DNA of 47,802 nt from an uncultured Prevotellaceae bacterium (lineage in GTDB: Bacteria > Bacteroidota > Bacteroidia > Bacteroidales > Bacteroidaceae): positions 1 to 47,802 of the forward strand of contig CAMJIL010000015.1 of the NCBI GenBank assembly GCA_946405805.1. Direction: 5' to 3'. The notes under the pieces are model-generated. The model ran no database searches, was not told the origin of the DNA, and saw only the letters and a list, made by a program, of their open reading frames with translations. Every line of letters starts with the position of its first letter. The stretch's first letter is position 1. Made by a program: the position numbers and the translations under genes. Below are positions 1 to 7,498 of the stretch, one piece after another.

Positions 1-44
1 TCTCTCCTAAAGAGTAGATCCCAGTTCGATTCTGGGACGGAGTA
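1..44 (+). tRNA. tRNA-Arg(CCT), 3' part only
   Basis: Only the 3' part lies in the window. A 5-bp T stem (20-24 with 32-36) closes the loop TTCGATT, and a 7-nt acceptor strand at 37-43 is followed by discriminator A44. Upstream, CTCCTAA at 4-10 fits an anticodon loop with U33 and anticodon CCT, flanked by bases 1-3 that pair with 11-13. CCT reads AGG, so the likely identity is tRNA-Arg. The variable region would be only 4 nt. No CCA is encoded. The D arm and 5' acceptor strand are outside the window, so the identity is tentative. Confidence 0.7.
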
Positions 45-72
45 CTACAAACACTTAAACAAGAAGGTTACT

Positions 73-699
73 ATGGCAAAAATTACATCTAATTTATCTA
101 TTGTTCGTCTGTGTGAGGATTATCAGACATCAAGCAAACTCAACATGTGGGCGAATATCATTAAGACGTTGATACTTCTCGTTGCAGCAGCAATCATAAT
201 ATTTGGTGTTATGATGGCTTCTAAAGGAATGCTTGCCTTTGGCGCTATATATGTTGCTGTTGGTGTGCTTCATGCTTTTGTAGCATTCTTTTTTGTATAT
301 ATCATTCGCGCTATTGCTATTATTACTGAGGCAGCAACAATGATAGTACTCGAGCACAAGGAGGCTGAATACTACAGCAAGGAAGCAAAGATTGCCAATA
401 TCTACAGTGAAGAAGAGATGAATAGGGAGTATAGCAATACCAAACAAAATAGTACCAGCGAAGAGCCAATAGTTCCTCTGCAGCCATCAAAACCTGCTGC
501 AAGCGCTTCAAATAATGGTTCTGGTTGGACCTCTACTCCTCCAGCTCGTCTGCGTACTGGTGCTAAGTGCCGTCGTCGTGGAGATACTAAGACAATGGAG
601 ATTCAGGATATAAGCATGGGTCGTTATACTTGTATGGATCCGCTGACACACAAATTCCTTGGTGACTTTAAACTTGAGGACTTAGAATTCCCACTATAA
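73..699 (+). CDS. Hypothetical two-TM membrane protein
   Basis: A 208-residue protein of unknown function. Two hydrophobic helices (about residues 26-47 and 53-83) form a hairpin. They are followed by a charged, Glu/Lys-rich helix (about 90-120), a Ser/Pro-rich linker (about 125-160) and a basic C-terminal segment containing Cys-Arg-Arg-Arg-Gly-Asp. The start has an AAGAAGG stretch 8-14 nt upstream, unusual in this group. It begins 28 nt after the tRNA-Arg and its stop codon directly abuts the ATG of the next gene, so the two are probably co-expressed. The C-terminal part reads like a small cytoplasmic module, but I do not recognise a family. Confidence 0.75.
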   Translation: MAKITSNLSIVRLCEDYQTSSKLNMWANIIKTLILLVAAAIIIFGVMMASKGMLAFGAIYVAVGVLHAFVAFFFVYIIRAIAIITEAATMIVLEHKEAEYYSKEAKIANIYSEEEMNREYSNTKQNSTSEEPIVPLQPSKPAASASNNGSGWTSTPPARLRTGAKCRRRGDTKTMEIQDISMGRYTCMDPLTHKFLGDFKLEDLEFPL

Positions 700-1287
700 A
701 TGAAAAAGAAGTTTTTATTCTTTTATGTCTTCTGTGCCTCTACGATCCTATGTTTCATGGGATGTAAAGGGGAGGTTGTTGATGAGTACACTACTCATAT
801 AGCTTCATTCCGCTTCGATTTTCAGTATGGTCATACACAGTCATACCTGTATCCTGCCCTGAATTCAACAAATTACTTCTGTTTCTTTTCTACCAATCCC
901 ATCGAAGGTGGCTACGACTTGATAACAGAAGCCTATGGTACTAAAGAAAAAAATGTTGAGCATATAACAGAGGCAGTATTAACGAAAAGCGGAAGAGCTT
1001 TAGGACTCAATAACGGCCTCATTGCAGGACGTTCTTCTTTTCAGAATGGAGAGCTTTATGTCTTTGACAGACAATGTCCTAACTGTTTCAACGAGACAAG
1101 TACCAAGAATTTTCCCCTGAATTTTAAGGATGCATCGAGTGTTTATTGCAAAAGTTGCAAGCGAACATATGGACTTCTTAATGGTGGAGTAGTGGTGTCA
1201 GATTCGTTGAATCATGAAAGAAACGAAAAACTTTTCCGCTATCGTGCAACATATTCTGGCACATATTTCCAGATTAGCAGCAATTAA
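700..1287 (+). CDS. Lipoprotein with four-cysteine (Rieske-fold-like) domain
   Basis: A 195-residue protein with a lipoprotein signal: basic N-terminus, hydrophobic core and cysteine at about residue 22 (lipobox FMGC). The C-terminal half contains Cys-Pro-Asn-Cys and, about 25 residues later, Cys-Lys-Ser-Cys, then Tyr-Gly-Leu-Leu-Asn-Gly-Gly. The layout 'FDR-CPxC...CxxC-xxxY-L-NGG' resembles a Rieske fold in which Cys-X-His/Cys-X2-His is replaced by two Cys-X2-Cys pairs, so it may bind zinc rather than a 2Fe-2S cluster; this is inference. Its ATG follows the previous stop with no gap and argH starts 22 nt downstream. Function unknown. Confidence 0.75.
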   Translation: MKKKFLFFYVFCASTILCFMGCKGEVVDEYTTHIASFRFDFQYGHTQSYLYPALNSTNYFCFFSTNPIEGGYDLITEAYGTKEKNVEHITEAVLTKSGRALGLNNGLIAGRSSFQNGELYVFDRQCPNCFNETSTKNFPLNFKDASSVYCKSCKRTYGLLNGGVVVSDSLNHERNEKLFRYRATYSGTYFQISSN

Positions 1288-1309
1288 TCTTTTTTATTCC
1301 ATTTGAACT

Positions 1310-2644
1310 ATGAAACTTTGGTCAAAAGGTTTTGAGATAAATAAAGAAATAGAAAACTTTACTGTAGGTCGTGACAGAGAGATGGACCTATATCTCGCAA
1401 AGTACGATGTATTGGGCAGTATGGCGCATATCACCATGCTTAATTCTATAGGTCTTATTGCAGATGATGAGTTACCTTTGCTTCTTGCAGAACTTCGTAA
1501 GATATATGCTGTCTGCGAGGAAGGTAAGTTTGTTATCGAAGACGATATAGAAGATGTCCACTCTCAGGTAGAGTTGATGCTTACCCGGGCTTTGGGTGAT
1601 ATGGGTAAGAAAATCCACTCTGGACGCTCCAGAAATGACCAGGTTCTTGTTGATTTGAAACTGTTCACTCGTGCTGAGCTGCAGAATCTGGTTGAAGAGA
1701 CAAAGGCTCTTTTTGACGAACTCATCGGTAAAAGCGAGGAAAATAAGGATGTCCTAATGCCAGGATATACCCATTTGCAGATTGCTATGCCATCAAGTTT
1801 CGGCTTGTGGTTTGGTGCCTATGCTGAAAGCCTTACTGATGATATGCTCTATCTGCAGTCAGCATATAAGATGACAAACCGCAATCCTCTTGGTTCAGCA
1901 GCAGGATATGGTTCTTCTTTCCCTCTGAACAGACAGATGACGACAGACCTCTTGGGCTTTGACAGCATGAACTATAATGTTGTTTATGCTCAGATGGGTA
2001 GGGGAAAGATGGAACGTAATGTAGCCTTTTCTATTGCGGGCCTTGCTGGAACATTAGCAAAGATGGCATTTGATGCTTGCCTGTTTAATTCCCAGAACTT
2101 TGGTTTCATAAAGCTTCCAAAGGAGTGTACAACAGGTTCTTCTATAATGCCTCATAAGAAGAATCCCGATGTTTTCGAGTTAATTCGTGCTAAGTGTAAC
2201 AAGCTGCAGGCTCTGCCAACACAGATAACACTTATACAGAACAACCTTCCATGCGGATATTTCCGCGACCTACAGATAATAAAGGAATGCTTCCTGCCAG
2301 CCTTTGAGGAATTGAAGGACTGCTTACGCATGTGTACCTATATTATAAGTAAGATAGAGGTAAAGCGTGATATCCTCGATAATCCTATGTATGATGCTAT
2401 CTTCTCTGTTGAGGAGGTAAACAAGTTGGCAGCAGATGGAATGCCTTTCCGTGATGCCTATAAGAAGGTGGGATTGGAGATAGAAGCAGGTAACTTCGTA
2501 CCTAATAAGGATATCCATCATACACACGAAGGTTCTATAGGAAACCTATGTAACGAAAGAATCGTGGGTCTTATGGATAGCATTATGCAGGATTTCCACT
2601 TCGAGAAGGTAGATAAGGCAATAAAAGCTTTACTCCTCGGCTAA
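1310..2644 (+). CDS. argH: Argininosuccinate lyase
   Basis: Catalyses the last step of arginine synthesis, argininosuccinate to arginine plus fumarate, in the cytoplasm. The 444-residue length is normal for bacterial ArgH. It carries the fumarase/aspartase superfamily signature GSSIMPHKKNPD near residue 275, with the catalytic serine in this loop. It also has the conserved HSGRSRNDQV segment near residue 103 and the PGYTHLQ segment near 150 that holds the second catalytic histidine. It lies 22 nt after the lipoprotein gene. Its last 15 bp overlap the 3' end of the convergent gene at 2630-3580, leaving no room for an intergenic terminator. Confidence 0.97.
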   Translation: MKLWSKGFEINKEIENFTVGRDREMDLYLAKYDVLGSMAHITMLNSIGLIADDELPLLLAELRKIYAVCEEGKFVIEDDIEDVHSQVELMLTRALGDMGKKIHSGRSRNDQVLVDLKLFTRAELQNLVEETKALFDELIGKSEENKDVLMPGYTHLQIAMPSSFGLWFGAYAESLTDDMLYLQSAYKMTNRNPLGSAAGYGSSFPLNRQMTTDLLGFDSMNYNVVYAQMGRGKMERNVAFSIAGLAGTLAKMAFDACLFNSQNFGFIKLPKECTTGSSIMPHKKNPDVFELIRAKCNKLQALPTQITLIQNNLPCGYFRDLQIIKECFLPAFEELKDCLRMCTYIISKIEVKRDILDNPMYDAIFSVEEVNKLAADGMPFRDAYKKVGLEIEAGNFVPNKDIHHTHEGSIGNLCNERIVGLMDSIMQDFHFEKVDKAIKALLLG

Positions 2645-3580
2645 TTTCATAATAGGAAGTCCTCGTCCAGTTATTTTTCCGTTCTTAATACGTATATTGT
2701 CGGGAATATTGTTGATACCCAGTGTCTTAACAATATTTCCGTCCATCATTTTTCCATCGCAGATAGTAGGAACATCTTCAGCCTTACATTGCTTCAGTAA
2801 TTCGCGACATTTCTTTACGTCAGCATCCAAGCAAACAGAAATGATGTGGTCAAAGGATATCTTCTCCTTATCATTATTTGCCCTATAAATGTACGAATCC
2901 TTATTGTTTGCTTGCATCAGCATACTGTGTGAGTCATAATTCCAACTTGCCCACACTATTATAAGGCTGTTGCCAGTAAGGCTGTTGCTGTTTACTGTCT
3001 TACCATTGATATCTTTAGCAGTAAAGTTTGGTAATTTGTCACCTACAGAACAAATAACCTTTGCAGGCAGATATTGTCTCTGCATCCAAAGAGAGATAAG
3101 AGTGCCAGGATTCTCCTTTATATATTTCTTGGCTTGTGTCTGCAGTTCTTCTGGAGATAGTTCGTTAGTATTCAGTCTCCATTCGGTGAAATCGTCATTT
3201 TCATCTGTTCCTGTTACTTCCAACTCTTTCAGCTTTGCTGCGCTACCATCAAAGCGTATATCAGCACCAGGTTTCACGAAGATAGGCAGCTGCTTGAAAT
3301 TTGGGAAGACGACAACAATGGTTCCTTCTCCCATAATGCTGCGTTCATATGTAAAACGTCCTCCATTTACTCTGATGGTATCAATGCCAGGAATCGCTCC
3401 ATCAGGTGAATAGACAAGGAATTCTGCCATATTTACGTTCAGCAATCGGCCTTCAACAGAGAAGTGCTCGTGGTCAGAACCACATGAAGAGAGGAAGAAA
3501 GGGGATAATAAAAAAGATAAAAGTACAAAAGAAGTTGTTAGAAGATGCCAACAATATGAACATTTGTAAGACATAGTCAT
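2630..3580 (-). CDS. DUF4369 / thioredoxin-fold lipoprotein lacking CxxC
   Basis: A 316-residue predicted lipoprotein (hydrophobic N-terminus ending LSSC). Residues about 38-130 match the DUF4369 beta-rich domain ('FSVEGRLLN...'). The C-terminal part is TlpA/AhpC-like: 'VGDKLPNFTAKDINGKTVN', then 'LIIVWASWNYDSHSM', where a thiol oxidoreductase would have WCxxC. Both active-site cysteines are absent, so it is probably not a disulfide exchanger. Start could be residue 1 or 3. It begins about 48 nt beyond the tRNA-Leu 3' end, so read-through from the tRNA promoter is possible. The 3' end overlaps argH by 15 bp. Confidence 0.88.
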   Translation of the reverse strand: MTMSYKCSYCWHLLTTSFVLLSFLLSPFFLSSCGSDHEHFSVEGRLLNVNMAEFLVYSPDGAIPGIDTIRVNGGRFTYERSIMGEGTIVVVFPNFKQLPIFVKPGADIRFDGSAAKLKELEVTGTDENDDFTEWRLNTNELSPEELQTQAKKYIKENPGTLISLWMQRQYLPAKVICSVGDKLPNFTAKDINGKTVNSNSLTGNSLIIVWASWNYDSHSMLMQANNKDSYIYRANNDKEKISFDHIISVCLDADVKKCRELLKQCKAEDVPTICDGKMMDGNIVKTLGINNIPDNIRIKNGKITGRGLPIMKLAEE

Positions 3581-3627
3581 AACTCTTAACTTTTATCTTT
3601 TATCTCTTAACTTCCCCTTGGGGAGTG

Positions 3628-3713
3628 TGCCGCGAGCGGGACTCGAACCCGCACGACCGTTTCGGGTCAAGGGATTTTAAGTCCCTCGTGTCTACCAATT
3701 CCACCATTGCGGC
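3628..3713 (-). tRNA. tRNA-Leu(TAA)
   Basis: An 86-nt class II tRNA on the minus strand. The acceptor stem begins GCCGC and pairs with the 3' strand except for one A-C mismatch. The anticodon loop CTTAAAA gives anticodon TAA. A long variable arm as expected for Leu is present, and the T arm has the loop TTCGAGT closed by GCGGG/CCCGC. No CCA is encoded. A good promoter lies about 30 nt upstream of its 5' end. Confidence 0.95.
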
Positions 3714-3743
3714 AGCCGTGCTTGCTTTTTACCAAAAGCGGTG

Positions 3744-3872
3744 CAAAGGTACGATTAAGTTATGAATAATGCAAGAAAAAAGCAAATTATTTTTGTTTTT
3801 TTTGCTTTCATTATCATGACGAAGTACCTTCGACGAAGGTCAGAGGTACGAATAAGTTATGAATAATGCAAA
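3744..3872 (-). promoter_or_regulatory. Tandem Bacteroidetes-type promoters upstream of tRNA-Leu
   Basis: On the minus strand the proximal promoter has -7 box TACCTTTG (3744-3751) and -33 box CTTG (3772-3775), 20 nt apart. A second copy lies ~97 bp upstream with -7 TACCTCTG (3841-3848) and -33 TTTG (3869-3872), again 20 nt apart; its box has one substitution. Between them are the hairpin ACCTTCG-T-CGAAGGT and the motif GGTACTTCGTC, also found in the promoter arrays near 26.8 and 30.6 kb. The proximal copy should start transcription near 3737, just before tRNA-Leu. Confidence 0.75.
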
Positions 3873-3897
3873 TAAAAAGGAAAAATATTTTATTTTT

Positions 3898-4377
3898 TTA
3901 ATATGGTATCATTGAAAGCATATCGGCAAATTTGTCTATGCCTGCTTCCAATTTATTACCTAACATCATCTTCAGCATTGGGTTCAAGTCAGCCTTTAGG
4001 GTCAGCTTCATGCGTGTTCCCAGTTCGCCTGGGAGCAACTGAATCCACATATTGGCATCTATCGGAGACTGTGCTGTCTGGAATTTTATTGTTCCTTTTC
4101 CTGAGTTTTCAGCAGGATCTTCACGATTTATGATATCGAGTTCAAAGGTTCCCATCATACCAGTATCGAGAGAGACGCTGTCTGCAGTCAGGGTGACATT
4201 CTTCAGCATATTGAGGTAAGAAGGATCCTGTCCTGCCTCCTCTATTTTCTGCCTCAGGGTGTCATTATTCTGTGCATTCTCTATTACAGGACGCAGATTT
4301 TCCAGATTCGATAACTTGGCATATACAGCCTCTATTGGAGCAGCTATCTGCTTTACTTGACTTTCGTATTGGCTCAT
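3898..4377 (-). CDS. SRPBCC (START-like) family protein
   Basis: A 159-residue cytoplasmic protein with no signal peptide. It starts 'YESQVKQIAAPIEAVYAKLSNLENL', the usual opening of the SRPBCC/polyketide-cyclase-like ligand-binding fold, and ends with an amphipathic helix that would cover the hydrophobic pocket. Ligand and role unknown. It is the last gene of the rpoN operon: its ATG overlaps the pyrE stop by 4 bp (ATGA), implying translational coupling. Confidence 0.85.
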   Translation of the reverse strand: MSQYESQVKQIAAPIEAVYAKLSNLENLRPVIENAQNNDTLRQKIEEAGQDPSYLNMLKNVTLTADSVSLDTGMMGTFELDIINREDPAENSGKGTIKFQTAQSPIDANMWIQLLPGELGTRMKLTLKADLNPMLKMMLGNKLEAGIDKFADMLSMIPY

Positions 4378-5006
4378 TGTTTCCAGGTGTTAGGTGATTT
4401 ACGCCATTCTGCCAGCACTTCGAGGTCTTCTGGCTTTATATATCCTGTCTTTGCTGCTATTGCTGTCGTATGCTCATAGTCAGAAAGAGTTACCAGTTTC
4501 ACACCAGCCTCCTTAAAAGCCTCTTCAGCAACAGGGAATCCGTAGGTATAGCTGGCTACCATACCAACAACCTCAAAACCAGCCTGTCTCAAAGCATCAA
4601 CAGCCTTCAGGGAAGAGCCGCCAGTACTGATAAGGTCTTCTATAACAACCACCTTAGCACCTTCAGGAATAGTACCCTCTATCTGGTTACCCATACCATG
4701 ATCTTTTGGCTTTGGTCGAACATAGCAGTAGGGGAGTTGCAGCTGGTCAGCAACAAGAGCACCTTGTGCTATAGCTCCTGTAGCGACACCTGCTACAGCA
4801 GTTGCCTCAGGAAATTCTGTATGTACCAGGTGTACCAGTTCATTTTTAACAAAAGAACGAAGTTCCGGATAAGCCAGAGTTTTTCTGTTGTCAGTATAGA
4901 TTGGAGACTTCCAGCCGCTGGCCCATGTGAAAGGGTCGTTGGGCTGTAGTTTGATAGCCTTTACGGCAAGCAGTTGTTCTGCGAAAGAATCAGCAATTTG
5001 TTTCAT
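4374..5006 (-). CDS. pyrE: Orotate phosphoribosyltransferase
   Basis: Converts orotate and PRPP to orotidine 5'-phosphate in pyrimidine synthesis. Its 210 residues are the usual length. The PRPP-binding signature VVVIEDLISTGGSS lies at residues 119-132. The N-terminal 'FTWASGWKSPIYTDNR' (27-41) is the PyrE orotate/hood segment, and RPKPKDHG (97-104) is the flexible loop with the catalytic lysines. Overlaps both neighbours by 4 bp, inside an operon that also holds purE, so a purine and a pyrimidine gene are co-transcribed. Confidence 0.97.
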   Translation of the reverse strand: MKQIADSFAEQLLAVKAIKLQPNDPFTWASGWKSPIYTDNRKTLAYPELRSFVKNELVHLVHTEFPEATAVAGVATGAIAQGALVADQLQLPYCYVRPKPKDHGMGNQIEGTIPEGAKVVVIEDLISTGGSSLKAVDALRQAGFEVVGMVASYTYGFPVAEEAFKEAGVKLVTLSDYEHTTAIAAKTGYIKPEDLEVLAEWRKSPNTWKQ

Positions 5007-6391
5007 TTTGTTATATCTTGTTTTATGAATTCCAATAATTTTTCTACAGCATCAGCTTCTGGGATGTTCTTTTCCACGCATTGTTTGCCTTTGTATAGAG
5101 ATATTCTGTTAGGTCCTGCTCCTACATATCCATAGTCAGCATCAGCCATCTCTCCAGGTCCGTTGACGATACATCCCATGATGCCTATCTTCAGTCCTTT
5201 CCACACCTCTGGTTTCTCCGAAACCTCTGTCTCGTGTGCCATAGCAGCCTTTATCTTTGCTATGGTACCTCTGAGGTCATAGAGCGTTCTTCCGCATCCA
5301 GGACATGATATATATTCTGTCTTTGTAAACTTTACCCTTGCAGCCTGCAGTATGGCATTAGCGAGATCTGTTTCTGGCTTGTCGCAGTTTGTTATCACCA
5401 GATTCTTTGCTTTGCCATCAATCAGCAAGGCTCCTGCTGCCATAGCAGCCTTCAGCTGCAGGTCTTCTGTCTCTTTTTCGTTGAAAGAGAGATAAAGGGT
5501 GTCGTCTTCTATTCTTGCATTCTCGCGTAGCGAAGCACATTCATCGATAAAACCGACGATTTTCTTTGCTACAGGGATTTCGTTTTCTGGTTCTTCTGAA
5601 AGGCTTACTCTGATAGTGTCTCCAATACCTTCTGTCAGCAGGGCACCTATTCCGACAGCACTCTTTATGCGTCCGTCTTCACCCTCGCCAGCCTCTGTAA
5701 CACCAAGGTGCAGGGGATAATGCATATCTTCTGCATCCATAGCCTTTACCAACAGTCTGACACTCTGCACCATTACAACAGTATTACTGGCTTTGATAGA
5801 AAGGACAACATCAGAGAAGTTCTTCTTCTTGCAGATGCGCAGAAACTCCATGCATGACTCCACAATTCCCTCAGGAGTGTCGCCATATCTCGACATTATC
5901 CTGTCTGACAGCGAACCATGATTGACACCAATTCTGATGGCAGTATGATGTTCCTTGCAGATATCTAAGAATGGAGAAAAGCGCTCTTCCACCTTCTGTA
6001 GCTCCTCTGCATACTCCTCTGCTGTATAGTCGATATGCTTAAAAGTCCTTGCTGGGTCAACATAGTTGCCCGGGTTTACTCGAACCTTTTCGCAATATAA
6101 GGCAGCAATGTCAGCCACATTAGCGTTGAAATGCACATCAGCCACCAATGGGGTAGGGTAGCCGTCAGCTTTTAAGGCAGCAGAGATATTTGCCATATTC
6201 TCGGCTTCCCTTCTTCCTTGTGTAGTCAGTCGCACCAATTCTCCGCCAGCATCGATGATGCGCTTTGCCTGCGCCACACATGCAGCAGTATCGTTGGTAT
6301 CGGTAGTTGTCATAGACTGCACCCTGATGGGAGCTCCTCCGCCAATGACGATGTTTCCAACATGTGTAGGACTAGTTTGTCTTATAGTCAT
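5003..6391 (-). CDS. ispG: 4-hydroxy-3-methylbut-2-enyl diphosphate synthase
   Basis: Penultimate enzyme of the MEP isoprenoid pathway: reduces MEcPP to HMBPP using a 4Fe-4S cluster. The TIM-barrel part opens with 'VGNIVIGGGAPIRVQSMTTTDT'. The cluster ligands are the two cysteines of CPGCGRTLYDL and the cysteine of GIMGCIVNGPGE in the C-terminal reductase-like domain. At 462 residues it is longer than the E. coli type (about 370) but much shorter than the 600-plus-residue form with a large insert that I remember as typical of this phylum; the inserted segment here is only about 75 residues. Overlaps pyrE by 4 bp and the purE 3' end by 20 bp. Confidence 0.96.
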   Translation of the reverse strand: MTIRQTSPTHVGNIVIGGGAPIRVQSMTTTDTNDTAACVAQAKRIIDAGGELVRLTTQGRREAENMANISAALKADGYPTPLVADVHFNANVADIAALYCEKVRVNPGNYVDPARTFKHIDYTAEEYAEELQKVEERFSPFLDICKEHHTAIRIGVNHGSLSDRIMSRYGDTPEGIVESCMEFLRICKKKNFSDVVLSIKASNTVVMVQSVRLLVKAMDAEDMHYPLHLGVTEAGEGEDGRIKSAVGIGALLTEGIGDTIRVSLSEEPENEIPVAKKIVGFIDECASLRENARIEDDTLYLSFNEKETEDLQLKAAMAAGALLIDGKAKNLVITNCDKPETDLANAILQAARVKFTKTEYISCPGCGRTLYDLRGTIAKIKAAMAHETEVSEKPEVWKGLKIGIMGCIVNGPGEMADADYGYVGAGPNRISLYKGKQCVEKNIPEADAVEKLLEFIKQDITK

Positions 6392-6878
6392 ATTTTACTT
6401 CTGATAAGTCGGCATTTGCCTTTTCTATTTTCTTTCCGAGAGAACTCTTATATGCCTTCAGTCTTTCAGCAATCTCCTTGTCAGAAAGCGCCAGCATCTC
6501 CATAGCGAGGATAGCAGCATTCATGGCTCCATTCACTCCTACTGTTGCTACAGGGATGCCAGGAGGCATCTGTATTATAGACAGCATAGCATCCAGTCCG
6601 TCCAGCATTCCTTTGATAGGAACACCAATAACTGGCAATGTGGTAGATGCTGCTATTACTCCAGGCAGAGCTGCTGCCATTCCTGCTGCTGCTATGATGA
6701 CGCGAATGCCACGTCCTTCTGCATTGCGAGCAAAGTTTTCTACTGCGTCTGGAGTACGATGTGCAGACAACGCATTTACCTCGAAAGGTATCTGCTGTTC
6801 ATTCAGGAAGGCCATCGCCTTCTCCATTACGGGTAGGTCAGAAGTGCTACCCATGATAATACTTACTAATGGTGTCAT
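6372..6878 (-). CDS. purE: N5-carboxyaminoimidazole ribonucleotide mutase
   Basis: Class I PurE, 168 residues, interconverting N5-CAIR and CAIR in purine synthesis. GSTSDLPVM (residues 10-18) binds the substrate phosphate and SAHR (38-41) carries the conserved catalytic histidine. The ATG at 6878 is preferred: the open frame continues upstream to 7013, but those 45 residues do not resemble PurE and lie inside the PAP2 gene. With this start it overlaps PAP2 by 4 bp, like the other junctions of this operon. Its 3' end overlaps ispG by 20 bp. Confidence 0.96.
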   Translation of the reverse strand: MTPLVSIIMGSTSDLPVMEKAMAFLNEQQIPFEVNALSAHRTPDAVENFARNAEGRGIRVIIAAAGMAAALPGVIAASTTLPVIGVPIKGMLDGLDAMLSIIQMPPGIPVATVGVNGAMNAAILAMEMLALSDKEIAERLKAYKSSLGKKIEKANADLSEVKYDYKTN

Positions 6879-7498
6879 GATAATATAACTGCTATAAACC
6901 CTGCGAAGAGTCCGAGGAGATATCCTCCACAAATCTCGCCAAGGGTGTGAATACGAAGAATCATACGTCCTGTGCCGATGATACCGGCCAAAATGATGAG
7001 GAAGCACAGCCACCAGAGAGGATTAAATCCGAAAATTTGTGAGAAAGCCAGCAAGGCTCCTGTTGTTCCTCCTATTGCTGCTGTATGTGTGGAAATCTTC
7101 CACCAGTGGTTTATTATTGCTCCAAATATCTGTATTGCCAAAGCCGCCACTACTATGCTTGACATAAAGTGTGGTATATGTAGGGCATTCATGATATAGA
7201 AGCATGTGAAGTAACATCCTATGGATATTACATAAGGCACTATTCGTCCCTCTCTTGAGAGCAGTTTCAGCAGCGACCATCCCTGATAACGCCTGTACAG
7301 ATGTATCAATGTTGTTGGTATCAGGCATGTAAAGAGCCATACTATCAGCAGCACTAATCCTTTATATACCAAGGGCAGCATGCTGAGGTACGACACCATG
7401 AACAACACTATCAGCGCTACCAGAGGCAGGTAGAATGGTGTGAACACCACACTGATGGTTCGTGCCATTATCAATATGATACGATTGTTGTCTGTCAT
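6875..7498 (-). CDS. PAP2-family membrane protein
   Basis: A 207-residue integral membrane protein with about six hydrophobic helices. The C-terminal part carries a degenerate PAP2 phosphatase arrangement: 'KISTHTAAIGG' fits motif 2 (usually SGHA) and 'RIHTLGEICGGYLLG' fits motif 3 (SRx5Hx3D). Catalytic positions are only partly conserved, so phosphatase activity is uncertain; lipid or isoprenyl-phosphate dephosphorylation is the family role. It lies between rpoN and purE, overlapping each by 4 bp. Confidence 0.8.
   Translation of the reverse strand: MTDNNRIILIMARTISVVFTPFYLPLVALIVLFMVSYLSMLPLVYKGLVLLIVWLFTCLIPTTLIHLYRRYQGWSLLKLLSREGRIVPYVISIGCYFTCFYIMNALHIPHFMSSIVVAALAIQIFGAIINHWWKISTHTAAIGGTTGALLAFSQIFGFNPLWWLCFLIILAGIIGTGRMILRIHTLGEICGGYLLGLFAGFIAVILS

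Noticed and set aside
1..2644. Functional link between tRNA-Arg(CCT) and argH
   Set aside because: They are on the same strand within 1.3 kb, but two unrelated genes intervene and the tRNA is truncated by the window; chance proximity is the simpler reading.
6879..7013. N-terminal extension of purE
   Set aside because: The 45 added residues lie within the PAP2 gene and do not resemble PurE; ATG 6878 gives the family length and the 4-bp overlap seen at other junctions.
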